A stretch of DNA of 64,000 bases from Ralstonia pickettii (GTDB lineage: Bacteria; Pseudomonadota; Gammaproteobacteria; Burkholderiales; Burkholderiaceae), in the NCBI RefSeq assembly GCF_016466415.2, contig NZ_CP066772.2, positions 1,116,001 to 1,180,000 of the forward strand. Reading direction: 5' to 3'. Under the pieces are notes generated by a model. It was not told the origin of the DNA, ran no database searches, and saw only the letters and a program-made list of their open reading frames with translations. The position numbers and the translations under genes are program-made. How positions within the stretch are numbered: the first letter of the stretch is position 1; every line of letters starts with the position of its first letter. This document shows, piece after piece, positions 19,040-27,417 of the stretch.

Positions 19040-19261
19040 ATGCCCCAATGCGACACCTCGTTGCGCGAGCTGGTCACCAAGTGGTTTGGCCTGAGCGATA
19101 TGCCGCATCTGCGAATCACGCGCCTGCATTGCCCCGGCGTCGATTGCGGCTGCGTACGGGCGGAGCTGACGACATCCGCCCGCCCGCTTGCCATCGTCTT
19201 CTTTCGTCACCAGGCGGGCTGCTGGAGGTTGTTTCCGCCATCGCCCACACGCCGCCGATAG
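19040..19261 (+). CDS. Small conserved-type protein of unknown function
   Basis: 73 residues, ATG with GGAG 7 nt upstream, 14 bp after the LRAT gene. The sequence begins with a helix containing ELVTKWFG and then an LRITRLHCP...CVRAE...LAIVFFRH pattern that reads like a compact beta-sheet domain with several Cys. I recognise no named family. Probably co-transcribed with the LRAT gene. Confidence 0.6.
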   Translation: MPQCDTSLRELVTKWFGLSDMPHLRITRLHCPGVDCGCVRAELTTSARPLAIVFFRHQAGCWRLFPPSPTRRR

Positions 19262-19310
19262 TGGCAACGTAAGTTTTCCTGCTGTAAGCCGACCCCAACT
19301 TGCGGGTGGG

Positions 19311-19351
19311 TTGATCCGCATCAACCGTCATTCCGGCTCAAGCACGAACAT
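19311..19351 (+). promoter_or_regulatory. FNR-type class II promoter of ftsH
   Basis: Perfect box TTGATCCGCATCAA (19311-19324), 21 nt spacer, -10-like GAACAT (19346-19351). Expected start near 19358, so the ATG at 19367 would have almost no leader. Confidence 0.75.
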
Positions 19352-19402
19352 CAAGTTTCGATCCGGATGCCGGTTGACGCACGACCATGCGAAGGTGAAC
19401 AC

Positions 19403-21358
19403 GTGAAAGAGAGTATGCAGCCACGGCAGCAAAGGTTCTCGCTCTGGTACGCCGTCATCGTCGCGTTGACCATGCTGGCGTTCCAGACGCTGTTCATGTC
19501 CGAGCAGGTCGACACACTCCCCTACAGCGACTTCAAGGCCCTACTACATGCGGGCAAGATCAAGGACGTCGCCATTGGTGACCAGGACATCACCGGCACG
19601 TTCTCCACGGAAGGCGTCGAGGCGTTGCTGACGCAGCAGCAGGTCGATGCCATCCACCGCACGGGCAAGGGCGACCATCCTTTCCAGACCCTTCGCGTGA
19701 ATGACCCCGCTCTTGTTCAGGAGCTGGAGGCGGCAAAGGTGCGCTTTGTCGGTCGGCCGGACAACAAATGGTTGAGCACCCTCTTGTCGTGGGTGGTGCC
19801 TGCGCTCCTGTTCTTCGCGGTTTGGAACTTCCTGATCCGGCGCATGGGCGGGGCCGCCGCCGGTGGGCTGATGGAAATCGGCAAGAGCAAGGCAAAGGTC
19901 TACATGCAAAAGGAAACCGGCGTGACCTTCGCCGACGTTGCCGGCATCGATGAAGCCAAGGACGAGCTGTCGGAAATCGTGAGCTTCCTGAAAGAGCCAC
20001 TGCGGTATCAGCTCCTGGGCGGCAGGATTCCCAAGGGCGTGTTGCTTGTGGGGGCTCCCGGCACAGGCAAGACGCTGCTTGCCAAGGCAGTTGCCGGTGA
20101 AGCCGGCGTGCCTTTTTTCAGCATGAGCGGGTCGGAGTTTGTCGAGATGTTCGTTGGTGTAGGTGCCGCACGCGTGCGGGATCTGTTCAGCCAGGCCGAA
20201 TCCATGGCGCCATGCATCATCTTTATCGATGAACTCGATGCCCTGGGCAAGACGCGTGCGTTCAACCTGGTTGGTGGCAATGAAGAGCGCGAGCAGACGC
20301 TGAACCAGCTTCTGGTCGAAATGGACGGCTTTGACAGCAACAAGGGCGTCATCATCATGGCCGCAACGAACCGGCCCGAAATACTTGACCCTGCGCTGCT
20401 TCGTCCTGGGCGGTTTGACCGTCATGTCGCCCTGGACCGTCCGGACCTCAAGGGGCGGGAGCAGATCCTCAAGGTCCACGCCAAAAACGTCACGCTGGGG
20501 GCCGATGTCGACCTGGGCAAGATTGCCGCCCGAACACCGGGCTTTGCCGGCGCCGACCTGGCCAACCTCGTCAACGAGGCGGCGCTTCTTGCGGCGCGCG
20601 AAGGTAAATCCGCCGTCGAGACCACCGACTTTGACCAGGCGCTTGACCGCATCGTTGGCGGCCTGGAGAAGAAGAACCGCGTGATGAACGCCACGGAAAA
20701 GGAGACCATTGCGTACCACGAAGCCGGCCATGCCATCGTGGCCGAGCACCGCCCCCTGGCCGATCGCGTTTCGAAGGTTTCCATCATCCCAAGAGGCATC
20801 GCCGCCCTGGGCTACACGCAGCAGACGCCTACGGAGGACCGCTACCTCCTCAAGCACAGCGAATTGCTGGACCGGCTCGATGTGCTGCTGGGCGGCTACG
20901 TTGCCGAGCAGATCGTGTACCACGATGTATCGACCGGTGCGCAGAACGACTTGCAACGCGCCACTGACATGGCCCGCCAGATGATTACCCAGTTCGGCAT
21001 GAGCGAACAGCTCGGACTGGCGACTTATGAGCAGACGCCCAACCCGCTACTCGCCGGCACAGGCTTGATGCAGCGCGAGCGCAAGGAATATAGCGAAGAC
21101 ACAGCCCAGTTGATCGATGCGGAAGTGCGCAAGGTGTTGTCCGATGCCAGCGCACGCGTGACCGCAACGCTGGAAGGCCAGCGCGCCAAACTGGACGCTT
21201 TGTCGCATATGTTGCTGGACAAGGAGGTGGTTGACCGCCACGACCTGGACATGATTCTGGCTGGCAACGTGACCCCAATGCCGCCCCCGAAGGCAGAAGC
21301 GGGCTCCCCCGTCGGCGTTCCAGCGCTGGTGCCCGCGCAACAGCCGCATTCACGGTAA
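19403..21358 (+). CDS. ftsH: ATP-dependent zinc metalloprotease FtsH (accessory copy)
   Basis: 651 residues from the GTG chosen here (GAAGGTG upstream; an ATG at 19415 is an alternative). Two N-terminal membrane helices flank a periplasmic domain. The AAA module has Walker A GAPGTGKT, Walker [12 protein letters not shown] and the SRH with [18 protein letters not shown]. The protease site is HEAGH near residue 440. It degrades membrane and soluble proteins from the cytoplasmic face. It is likely a second, stress-specific FtsH because it sits in an FNR-driven setting rather than beside rlmE. It overlaps the convergent esterase gene by 9 bp. Confidence 0.94.
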   Translation: MKESMQPRQQRFSLWYAVIVALTMLAFQTLFMSEQVDTLPYSDFKALLHAGKIKDVAIGDQDITGTFSTEGVEALLTQQQVDAIHRTGKGDHPFQTLRVNDPALVQELEAAKVRFVGRPDNKWLSTLLSWVVPALLFFAVWNFLIRRMGGAAAGGLMEIGKSKAKVYMQKETGVTFADVAGIDEAKDELSEIVSFLKEPLRYQLLGGRIPKGVLLVGAPGTGKTLLAKAVAGEAGVPFFSMSGSEFVEMFVGVGAARVRDLFSQAESMAPCIIFIDELDALGKTRAFNLVGGNEEREQTLNQLLVEMDGFDSNKGVIIMAATNRPEILDPALLRPGRFDRHVALDRPDLKGREQILKVHAKNVTLGADVDLGKIAARTPGFAGADLANLVNEAALLAAREGKSAVETTDFDQALDRIVGGLEKKNRVMNATEKETIAYHEAGHAIVAEHRPLADRVSKVSIIPRGIAALGYTQQTPTEDRYLLKHSELLDRLDVLLGGYVAEQIVYHDVSTGAQNDLQRATDMARQMITQFGMSEQLGLATYEQTPNPLLAGTGLMQRERKEYSEDTAQLIDAEVRKVLSDASARVTATLEGQRAKLDALSHMLLDKEVVDRHDLDMILAGNVTPMPPPKAEAGSPVGVPALVPAQQPHSR

Positions 21359-22636
21359 CAGCGCCGTGGTCAATGGCTCGATGGCGGAGGTTTCGTCCAG
21401 ATGGATCAGCGCGTCAAACTGGGCACCGATGGCGGCATCGAAGTAGTGCGAGGCGTACTCGGTTTTCGGCAGGTACAGCACACCGATTGCCCGTTCCAGC
21501 AGCGGCTCGTGGAACACATCTGCCGCCGTATCGCCAAGCGGCAGGAGGAAGCGATCCAGCCCGGTGCTATGGAACACATGTTCCCAACTGTCCGGCCGCG
21601 CCGGGCGCACCCATTTCCGCTCGGCCTCGCCGCCCCACTCGGATGCGGCGCATACATGGCCCGTATAGGTGGTAAAGCCGACAAGCAATGCGGCACCGCC
21701 CACCCGCTCACGCACGAGCTGTCCAAGGTTCCACTCATGCCGGCTGGCGGACTCCGTTGCCCGCGCATCGCCCACATGCGAGTTGTGCGCCCACACGACG
21801 ACCCGTCCGTCGCCGCCTCGGCGCTGCCGGTATGCAGCCAAACCCAACAGCGTTTGTGCCATGTGCGCATCGCGCAGATTCCACGTATTGACGCGGTGCC
21901 CGAATGATTCGCGGTAGTACGCTTCTGCGTTGACGACGACGATGGCGTTCTGCTCGGCAAAGAAATGCGAGTCGATGGCAGCGATCCCGTCCTGCTCGAT
22001 CAGCCTGGCCTCGCTTGCCCGAAGCCGACGCAGTTGCTCGACCACCTCGCGTTGCGCTGGCAGCCTCAAACCGGCGGCGGCTTCGTAGCCGTACGTCATG
22101 GGTTCCCGCACATGGTCCAGTGCCGCGTAGTGCATGCGCGCCACCGCTGCCTGCTCGGGGTCGGTCTTCTGCAGGTATTCGATGACGGCCTCGGCAGACC
22201 GGTACAGGCTGTACAGATCCAACCCATAGACGCCCACACGTTCTGAGGCAGCAAGGGCCGTATTGTGCTCATGCAGCCAGGTGATGAAGTCGAGCATCTC
22301 CGGGTTGCGCCACATCCACTCCGGAAAACGCTGGAAATCGCCTAGCGCCTCGGTAGCGGTGTCCGCGCCCTCGCCCTGGACATAGCGGTTGATGCGCCAC
22401 ACATCCGGCCAATCGCCCTCGATGGCGACAGCGTCAAAGCCGCCTTGCACAATCAACTGCCGTGTGATGTCTGCGCGTGTCTGATAGAACTCGCGTGTTC
22501 CGTGCGTAGCCTCGCCAAGAAGAACGTAGCGCTTTCCCTTTGCCATCTCCAGCAGGGGGTCGTAGTCGACAGCGCTTCCGGTGAGGCGGCTGGCCGCTTC
22601 GCGGACACCAAGGAAAGGCGTGAGAGGGGCAGACAT
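21350..22636 (-). CDS. Erythromycin esterase family protein
   Basis: 428 residues of the EreA/EreB-like fold. Conserved active-site blocks are present: LLGEATHGTREFYQTRA, AIEGDWPDVW, GVYGLDLYSLY and VVVWAHNSHVGDAR. True macrolide esterases belong here, but most chromosomal members have unknown substrates, so macrolide resistance should not be assumed. Single-gene unit with its own FNR-type promoter at 22674-22714. Stop overlaps the end of ftsH on the other strand. Confidence 0.9.
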   Translation of the reverse strand: MSAPLTPFLGVREAASRLTGSAVDYDPLLEMAKGKRYVLLGEATHGTREFYQTRADITRQLIVQGGFDAVAIEGDWPDVWRINRYVQGEGADTATEALGDFQRFPEWMWRNPEMLDFITWLHEHNTALAASERVGVYGLDLYSLYRSAEAVIEYLQKTDPEQAAVARMHYAALDHVREPMTYGYEAAAGLRLPAQREVVEQLRRLRASEARLIEQDGIAAIDSHFFAEQNAIVVVNAEAYYRESFGHRVNTWNLRDAHMAQTLLGLAAYRQRRGGDGRVVVWAHNSHVGDARATESASRHEWNLGQLVRERVGGAALLVGFTTYTGHVCAASEWGGEAERKWVRPARPDSWEHVFHSTGLDRFLLPLGDTAADVFHEPLLERAIGVLYLPKTEYASHYFDAAIGAQFDALIHLDETSAIEPLTTALLP

Positions 22637-22673
22637 GGGCGACGGACTCCACGGATGCAGCGGCAGTATCTGC

Positions 22674-22714
22674 AGTCTAGGCAGCGCTGATGCACATTGA
22701 TTGCGCTATCTCAA
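22674..22714 (-). promoter_or_regulatory. FNR-type class II promoter, esterase gene
   Basis: Box TTGAGATAGCGCAA on the minus strand (22714-22701), 21 nt spacer, good -10 TAGACT (22679-22674). Confidence 0.6.
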
Positions 22715-22785
22715 GCGACAGGCCGCTCGGCATTGCGGTGCAGCTCGACTCGAGTCTGGCCCGATGAGCGCTGCTGCACGCAGAG

Positions 22786-22826
22786 TTGATTCAGCCCAAA
22801 GTGCGCCGCGCTGCGGGACGTACTCT
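22786..22826 (+). promoter_or_regulatory. FNR-type class II promoter, zinc-ribbon gene
   Basis: Box TTGATTCAGCCCAA (22786-22799), 21 nt spacer, -10 TACTCT (22821-22826). Left half perfect, right half CCCAA. Confidence 0.6.
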
Positions 22827-22903
22827 GAGAGTTGTCCACCGCGACTGCGTTGCAGATTCTGGTCTGCAGCAGGCCGGAGGAACTCGCCCTCATAGGAGTC
22901 AAC

Positions 22904-23404
22904 ATGAAACAACGCTCTCAATCCGAACGAGTGCGGCCGGCACGCTGGAGCCCATTTGCCGTCGAGCCGATCCACAACCGGTATCGGCAACCCGACAAGG
23001 CACCGGCGGCAAGCTGCTGCCCAGTCTGCGGTGCTGTCTACCTCAAGGGCCGCTGGTTATGGCGCAGTCCACCGCCCGGGGCCACTTCATTGATCTGCTC
23101 TGCATGCCAGCGTGCCGCCGACCAGATGCCTGCGGCCAGAATCCACCTCTCGGGGGACTTTGAGGCGGCCCATCGGGAGGAGATCCTGACACTCGCACGC
23201 CACCGCGAGGCAGATCTGCGGGCAGATCATCCGATGGAGCGCATCATGGCCGTCGAATCCACGAGCAGCGGCACTGACATCCTGACGACCGGGTTTCATC
23301 TGGCGCGCGACATCGGCCACGCAATCCACCATGCATTCCACGGGCACCTGACATTTGACTATGGCAACGCAGAGACCGAACTGCACGTGAAATGGAGCCG
23401 GTAG
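22904..23404 (+). CDS. Zinc-ribbon protein of unknown function
   Basis: 166 residues, ATG with AGGAG 7 nt upstream. Residues about 41-69 hold a CPVCG...CSAC pair of Cys motifs, a likely zinc ribbon. The C-terminal part (FHLARDIGHAIHHAFHGHLT then a Tyr/Asn-rich beta stretch ending HVKWSR) resembles the small globular domain seen in NMD3-like and other translation-linked proteins, though I cannot assign it firmly. Expressed from its own FNR-type promoter, divergent from the esterase. A role in stress physiology of ribosomes or RNA is possible but inferred. Confidence 0.7.
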   Translation: MKQRSQSERVRPARWSPFAVEPIHNRYRQPDKAPAASCCPVCGAVYLKGRWLWRSPPPGATSLICSACQRAADQMPAARIHLSGDFEAAHREEILTLARHREADLRADHPMERIMAVESTSSGTDILTTGFHLARDIGHAIHHAFHGHLTFDYGNAETELHVKWSR

Positions 23405-23536
23405 CGCCGAGGGGGAGTTCCGTAGCGCCCCCAATCGCCTAGCCGACAGACCGATCACCCATACAACGGATCATCGCCGGCCTTGTGAGCCAAGCGGCGC
23501 TTCAATAGCGGTCAATCAGGCCGAGGCAGGTGCAAC

Positions 23537-24469
23537 TCAAGACAATGAGATCTCCGCGAAGCGCTGCTCGATTTCGGCGGCGCTGCCAAGTTCGGTACCG
23601 GCATGGCTCAACGCGGCTGCGGCGGCGGCCATGCCGTACCGAAATGCCTCTCGCATGCCTGCATCGCGGTTTAGCGCCCACACCATTCCGCCCACGAAGC
23701 TGTCACCTGCCCCAATCGTGCTGAGGATTGACGTTCCGACAGCACCCGAGCGGACAACCTCTTCCTGCGTGACGAGCATGGCGCCGCCCGCACCCAGGGT
23801 GAGCGCCACCACCTGCGCGTGCCCCTTGCGGACAATCTCCCGCGCAGTCTGCATGCAATCCGCTTCCGTCTCCAGCGCGTGCCCCGTCAGTTGCCGAAGC
23901 TCGTTCAGGCTCGGCTTGATCAGGTATGGCGTATGCGGCAACGCAGCACGCAATGCCGGACCGGCGGTGTCCAGTACGACGCGGCTGCCGCGTGCCTTGG
24001 CCCTGTCAATGACCCATGCATAGAAATCGTCGGCAACCCCAAGTGGCAGGCTTCCGCTCAGCACCAGGTAGCGCGGCGGTGGTTGCAGCGCATCGAGGTG
24101 GTCCAGGCAGCGCTGCCATTCCGCCTCCAAGACGACCGGCCCCGGCATGACGAACCGGAACTCCCGGTGGCTGCACAGTTCCGTCACGGAAAAATTCTCT
24201 CGCGTCTCCCCTTCGATCCCGAGGGCGGCGAACGATAAGCCCTCTGCCGACAGGAGACGCGCCAATCGCTCGGCCACCGGACCGCCGGCAAGGTAGATGG
24301 CGAGGCAATCCCCGCCCAGGCGATGGACAACGCGGGCGACGTTGATTCCGCCCCCTCCAGGGTCACAGCGCACCGGTGCGCAGCGCATCTTGTGCGTATC
24401 CGTCAAGCGCTCCACCGACGTGGCGATATCGATTGCGGGATTGACCGTGAGCGTGACGATTTCCGGCAT
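23537..24469 (-). CDS. pfkB: PfkB-family sugar kinase (phosphofructokinase-2 like)
   Basis: 310 residues of the ribokinase/PfkB superfamily. N-terminal NPAIDIATSVERL and GGGGINVARVVHRLGG match the 6-phosphofructokinase-2/1-phosphofructokinase group, and the C-terminal signature GAGDSFVGGMVWAL contains the catalytic Asp. ATG follows GGAGG. It would phosphorylate a sugar phosphate such as fructose 6-phosphate or tagatose 6-phosphate. Divergent from the PEP synthase unit. No FNR-type -10 at the expected place on its strand. Confidence 0.88.
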   Translation of the reverse strand: MPEIVTLTVNPAIDIATSVERLTDTHKMRCAPVRCDPGGGGINVARVVHRLGGDCLAIYLAGGPVAERLARLLSAEGLSFAALGIEGETRENFSVTELCSHREFRFVMPGPVVLEAEWQRCLDHLDALQPPPRYLVLSGSLPLGVADDFYAWVIDRAKARGSRVVLDTAGPALRAALPHTPYLIKPSLNELRQLTGHALETEADCMQTAREIVRKGHAQVVALTLGAGGAMLVTQEEVVRSGAVGTSILSTIGAGDSFVGGMVWALNRDAGMREAFRYGMAAAAAALSHAGTELGSAAEIEQRFAEISLS

Positions 24470-24556
24470 TGCACACCTCCAGGGGGCACGACTGGCAGCA
24501 TGACAGTGCCAACGTGTCCAGGCGATTTTTCTGGGCGCGGGGTAATCGGCCCTCGT

Positions 24557-24597
24557 TTGATACGGCACAAAACCAGCGCCATCCATCATGCCAGTAT
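24557..24597 (+). promoter_or_regulatory. FNR-type class II promoter, ppsA unit
   Basis: Box TTGATACGGCACAA (24557-24570), 21 nt spacer, -10 CAGTAT (24592-24597). Left half perfect, right half weak. Confidence 0.55.
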
Positions 24598-24678
24598 TGA
24601 TTCGACTGGCCGAGTCACCCTTGCTGCTTCTCGTCTCAGGTTAGGGATCGGCTTGAAAATATAGGAGACGCAATCGCC

Positions 24679-24942
24679 ATGAAGACCGCATCACAAAACC
24701 ACGGGCACCTCACCGCGAAAGAGATCAGAGAGATCATCGGCCCGTTCGAGATGGAGGTGTTGACTCGTATTCTTGCGATTGATCCGACCATCGAGGATGT
24801 GCAGATCGCCTACAAGTGGCTTCGCTCAGACGAGCACCTCGTCCGCGGCATGGATATCGAACTCACCGGTAAGGCCAGGACGATCTATGAGCTTCTTGAC
24901 GCCGAGTTTCCGGACTTCGACGCATTCGGGCGTGGCGCCTAG
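24679..24942 (+). CDS. Small protein of unknown function before ppsA
   Basis: 87 residues, acidic and helix-rich, no membrane segment. ATG is 9-13 nt after AGGAG. The gene lies 48 bp ahead of ppsA and probably shares its transcript. I do not recognise the family; conserved linkage to PEP synthase in other genomes would be the best clue to its role. Confidence 0.7.
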   Translation: MKTASQNHGHLTAKEIREIIGPFEMEVLTRILAIDPTIEDVQIAYKWLRSDEHLVRGMDIELTGKARTIYELLDAEFPDFDAFGRGA

Positions 24943-24990
24943 GTTCCTCTTGCAACAATCCGTCGAACCCGCACCGAAAGGGAGGCCGTC

Positions 24991-27390
24991 ATGGTCAACG
25001 ACACCGCGCACGTTGTCTGGCTCGAAAATCTCCGGCGGACCGATGTTCCACGGGTCGGCGGCAAGAATGCGTCGCTCGGCGAGATGCTGGCCAACCTGGC
25101 GGGACGGGGCGTCAACGTTCCGCCGGGCTTTGCACTGACAGCCGATGCTTTCAGGCAATTCATAGAGGCAAATGATTTGCAGCCGGTCATCTTCTCGGCG
25201 CTCACCGACCTCGATGACAGCAAACTTTCCCTGGCCGAAGCGGGACTTGCCATCCGACGCGCCATGCTTCACGGTGAATGGCCAAAAGAGACGGCGCGGG
25301 CAATCCGTCTTGCTTACGATGAACTGAACCGCCGAACAGGGCAATCCGACTTGGACGTTGCCGTGCGATCCAGCGCAACGGCCGAGGATCTGCCAGAAGC
25401 AAGCTTCGCTGGGCAGCAAGAGACCTATCTCAACATCAAGGGCGAGCGCGCCCTGCTTGACGCCTGCCGGCGCTGCTACGCATCGCTTTTCACCGACCGG
25501 GCGATCAGCTACCGCCAAGCGAAGGGAATCGACCATCTGAAGGTCGCGCTGTCGGTCGGTGTCCAGCGCATGGTGCGATCGGACCTTGGGGGCGCCGGCG
25601 TCATGTTTTCCATCGATACCGAGACGGGCTTTGACAAATCGGTCCTGATCAATGCGGCCTGGGGTCTAGGCGAAAACGTGGTTCAGGGAGAAGTCGATCC
25701 CGATGAATATGAGGTCTTCAAGCCGCTGTTGTCGGAACCGTCGCTATCGCCCATTGTCGGGAAAAAGCTTGGCGGAAAAAGCCTCAAAATGATCTGCACA
25801 ACCGACAACGAGCAGCCGACGAAGAACGTCCCCACCTCGAAAGCCGAGCGTGCGGCTTTCGTCCTGAGCGACCACGATATCCTGGCTTTGTCTCGCTGGG
25901 CCTGCGTGATCGAACAGCACTATGGCCAACCGATGGACATTGAATGGGCAAAGGACGGGCTCACGGGCGAGGTGTTCGTCGTGCAGGCCCGCCCGGAAAC
26001 GGTCGAGTCACGTCGTGAAGCCAGTGCGGTAAGGACGTGGCATATCAAGAAGGCAGGCCGCAAGATGCTCTCCGGTGTCAGCATCGGCGAAGCCATCGCC
26101 GCCGGCAAAGTCTGCATCATCGAAAGCCCCAGCGACATGGGGCGTTTCGTCGACGGCGCCATCCTGGTCACCCAGACGACGGATCCAGATTGGGTGCCCG
26201 TCATGCGGCGGGCGGCTGCCATCATCACCGACCAGGGGGGACGCACATCGCACGCAGCGATCGTCAGCCGAGAGCTGGGGCTTCCTGCCATCGTCGGCGC
26301 CGGTAACGCGACGCATCTGCTGCATGATGAGCAGGAGATCACCGTGTCATGCGCAGAAGGCCGAGAAGGATTCGTCTACGAAGGCATTGCCGACTTTGCG
26401 GTCGAGGAGATCGACTTTGGCAATATCCCTGCGACGCGCACCAAGGTCATGCTGAACCTCGCCAACCCGGCGGCGGCGTTTCGCTGGTGGCGGATACCCG
26501 CCGACGGTGTCGGGCTCGCGCGAATGGAGTTCGTCGTGAACAACCATATCAAGATCCACCCGATGGCCCTGGCCCGCTTTGACACACTCAAGGACGAAGA
26601 CGCCAAGCAGACCATTGCGGCGTTGACCACGGGCTACGAAGACAGGACGGAATATTTCGTCGATCGCCTTGCGCGTGGATTGGGACGGATCGCAGCGGTC
26701 CAGTATCCGCACCCTGTCATTGTCCGCATGAGCGACTTCAAGACCAATGAGTACGCGCATCTGATTGGCGGCGCGGAATTCGAGCCGAAGGAAGACAATC
26801 CCATGCTCGGATTCCGTGGCGCATCGCGGTACTACTCCCCACGCTACCGGGAAGGCTTCGCGCTTGAATGCCGCGCCATTCGACGCCTGCGCAATGAGAT
26901 GGGCTTCACGAACGTCGTGGTGATGATCCCTTTCTGCCGCTCAACAAAAGAAGCGGACCGCGTGCTTGAGGTGATGGCTGACAACGGCATCCATCGTGGC
27001 GAAGCCGGTCTCCAGGTTTACGTGATGTGCGAGATCCCATCGAACGTGATTCTGGCAAAGGCCTTCGCGCAACGTTTCGATGGCTTCTCCATTGGCAGCA
27101 ACGATCTGACGCAACTGACGCTGGGCGTCGACCGTGACTCGGCCGATCTCGCAGCGCTTTTCGACGAACAGGATGACGCGGTCAAATGGATGATCCGCAG
27201 TGTCATTGCGAGTGCTCACGAGGCGGGTGCACATGTCGGTCTGTGCGGTCAGGCGCCGAGCGACCACCCTGAGTTTGCTGCCTTCCTGGTCGAATGCGGT
27301 ATCGATTCCATATCGGTGAGTCCTGACAGCTTCATCGCGGTCAAACGCAGTGTGGCTGCCGCGGAGAGCACTGCCGCGAAAGCGCCGTGA
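24991..27390 (+). CDS. ppsA: Phosphoenolpyruvate synthase
   Basis: 799 residues. Converts pyruvate, ATP and water to PEP, AMP and phosphate. All three domains are present: N-terminal ATP-binding (GGKNASLGEML, VRSSATAEDLPEASFAGQQ), the swivelling phosphohistidine domain with GGRTSHAAIVSRELG, and the C-terminal PEP/pyruvate barrel ending with CGQAPSDHPEF and the catalytic Cys. Length is normal. Ribosome site GAAAGGGAGG before the ATG. Codon choice looks slightly different from neighbours by eye (not measured). It ends 27 bp from the convergent formate dehydrogenase gene. Under low oxygen it could feed gluconeogenesis or recycle AMP/PPi-linked energy. Confidence 0.95.
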   Translation: MVNDTAHVVWLENLRRTDVPRVGGKNASLGEMLANLAGRGVNVPPGFALTADAFRQFIEANDLQPVIFSALTDLDDSKLSLAEAGLAIRRAMLHGEWPKETARAIRLAYDELNRRTGQSDLDVAVRSSATAEDLPEASFAGQQETYLNIKGERALLDACRRCYASLFTDRAISYRQAKGIDHLKVALSVGVQRMVRSDLGGAGVMFSIDTETGFDKSVLINAAWGLGENVVQGEVDPDEYEVFKPLLSEPSLSPIVGKKLGGKSLKMICTTDNEQPTKNVPTSKAERAAFVLSDHDILALSRWACVIEQHYGQPMDIEWAKDGLTGEVFVVQARPETVESRREASAVRTWHIKKAGRKMLSGVSIGEAIAAGKVCIIESPSDMGRFVDGAILVTQTTDPDWVPVMRRAAAIITDQGGRTSHAAIVSRELGLPAIVGAGNATHLLHDEQEITVSCAEGREGFVYEGIADFAVEEIDFGNIPATRTKVMLNLANPAAAFRWWRIPADGVGLARMEFVVNNHIKIHPMALARFDTLKDEDAKQTIAALTTGYEDRTEYFVDRLARGLGRIAAVQYPHPVIVRMSDFKTNEYAHLIGGAEFEPKEDNPMLGFRGASRYYSPRYREGFALECRAIRRLRNEMGFTNVVVMIPFCRSTKEADRVLEVMADNGIHRGEAGLQVYVMCEIPSNVILAKAFAQRFDGFSIGSNDLTQLTLGVDRDSADLAALFDEQDDAVKWMIRSVIASAHEAGAHVGLCGQAPSDHPEFAAFLVECGIDSISVSPDSFIAVKRSVAAAESTAAKAP

Positions 27391-27417
27391 TACGGACGTC
27401 ACTCAAACTGGTCCTGA

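Noticed and set aside
19544-20956. 470-codon frame antisense to ftsH
   Set aside because: High-GC shadow of a strongly conserved gene; no ribosome site and no protein-like pattern.
21350-22636. Calling the esterase-family protein a macrolide resistance gene
   Set aside because: Chromosomal context and promoter point to a stress function; family members with other substrates are common.
24557-24570. Reading the box at 24557 as a promoter for pfkB on the minus strand
   Set aside because: The hexamer at 21 nt is CCCAGA, not a plausible -10; the plus-strand reading (CAGTAT) fits.
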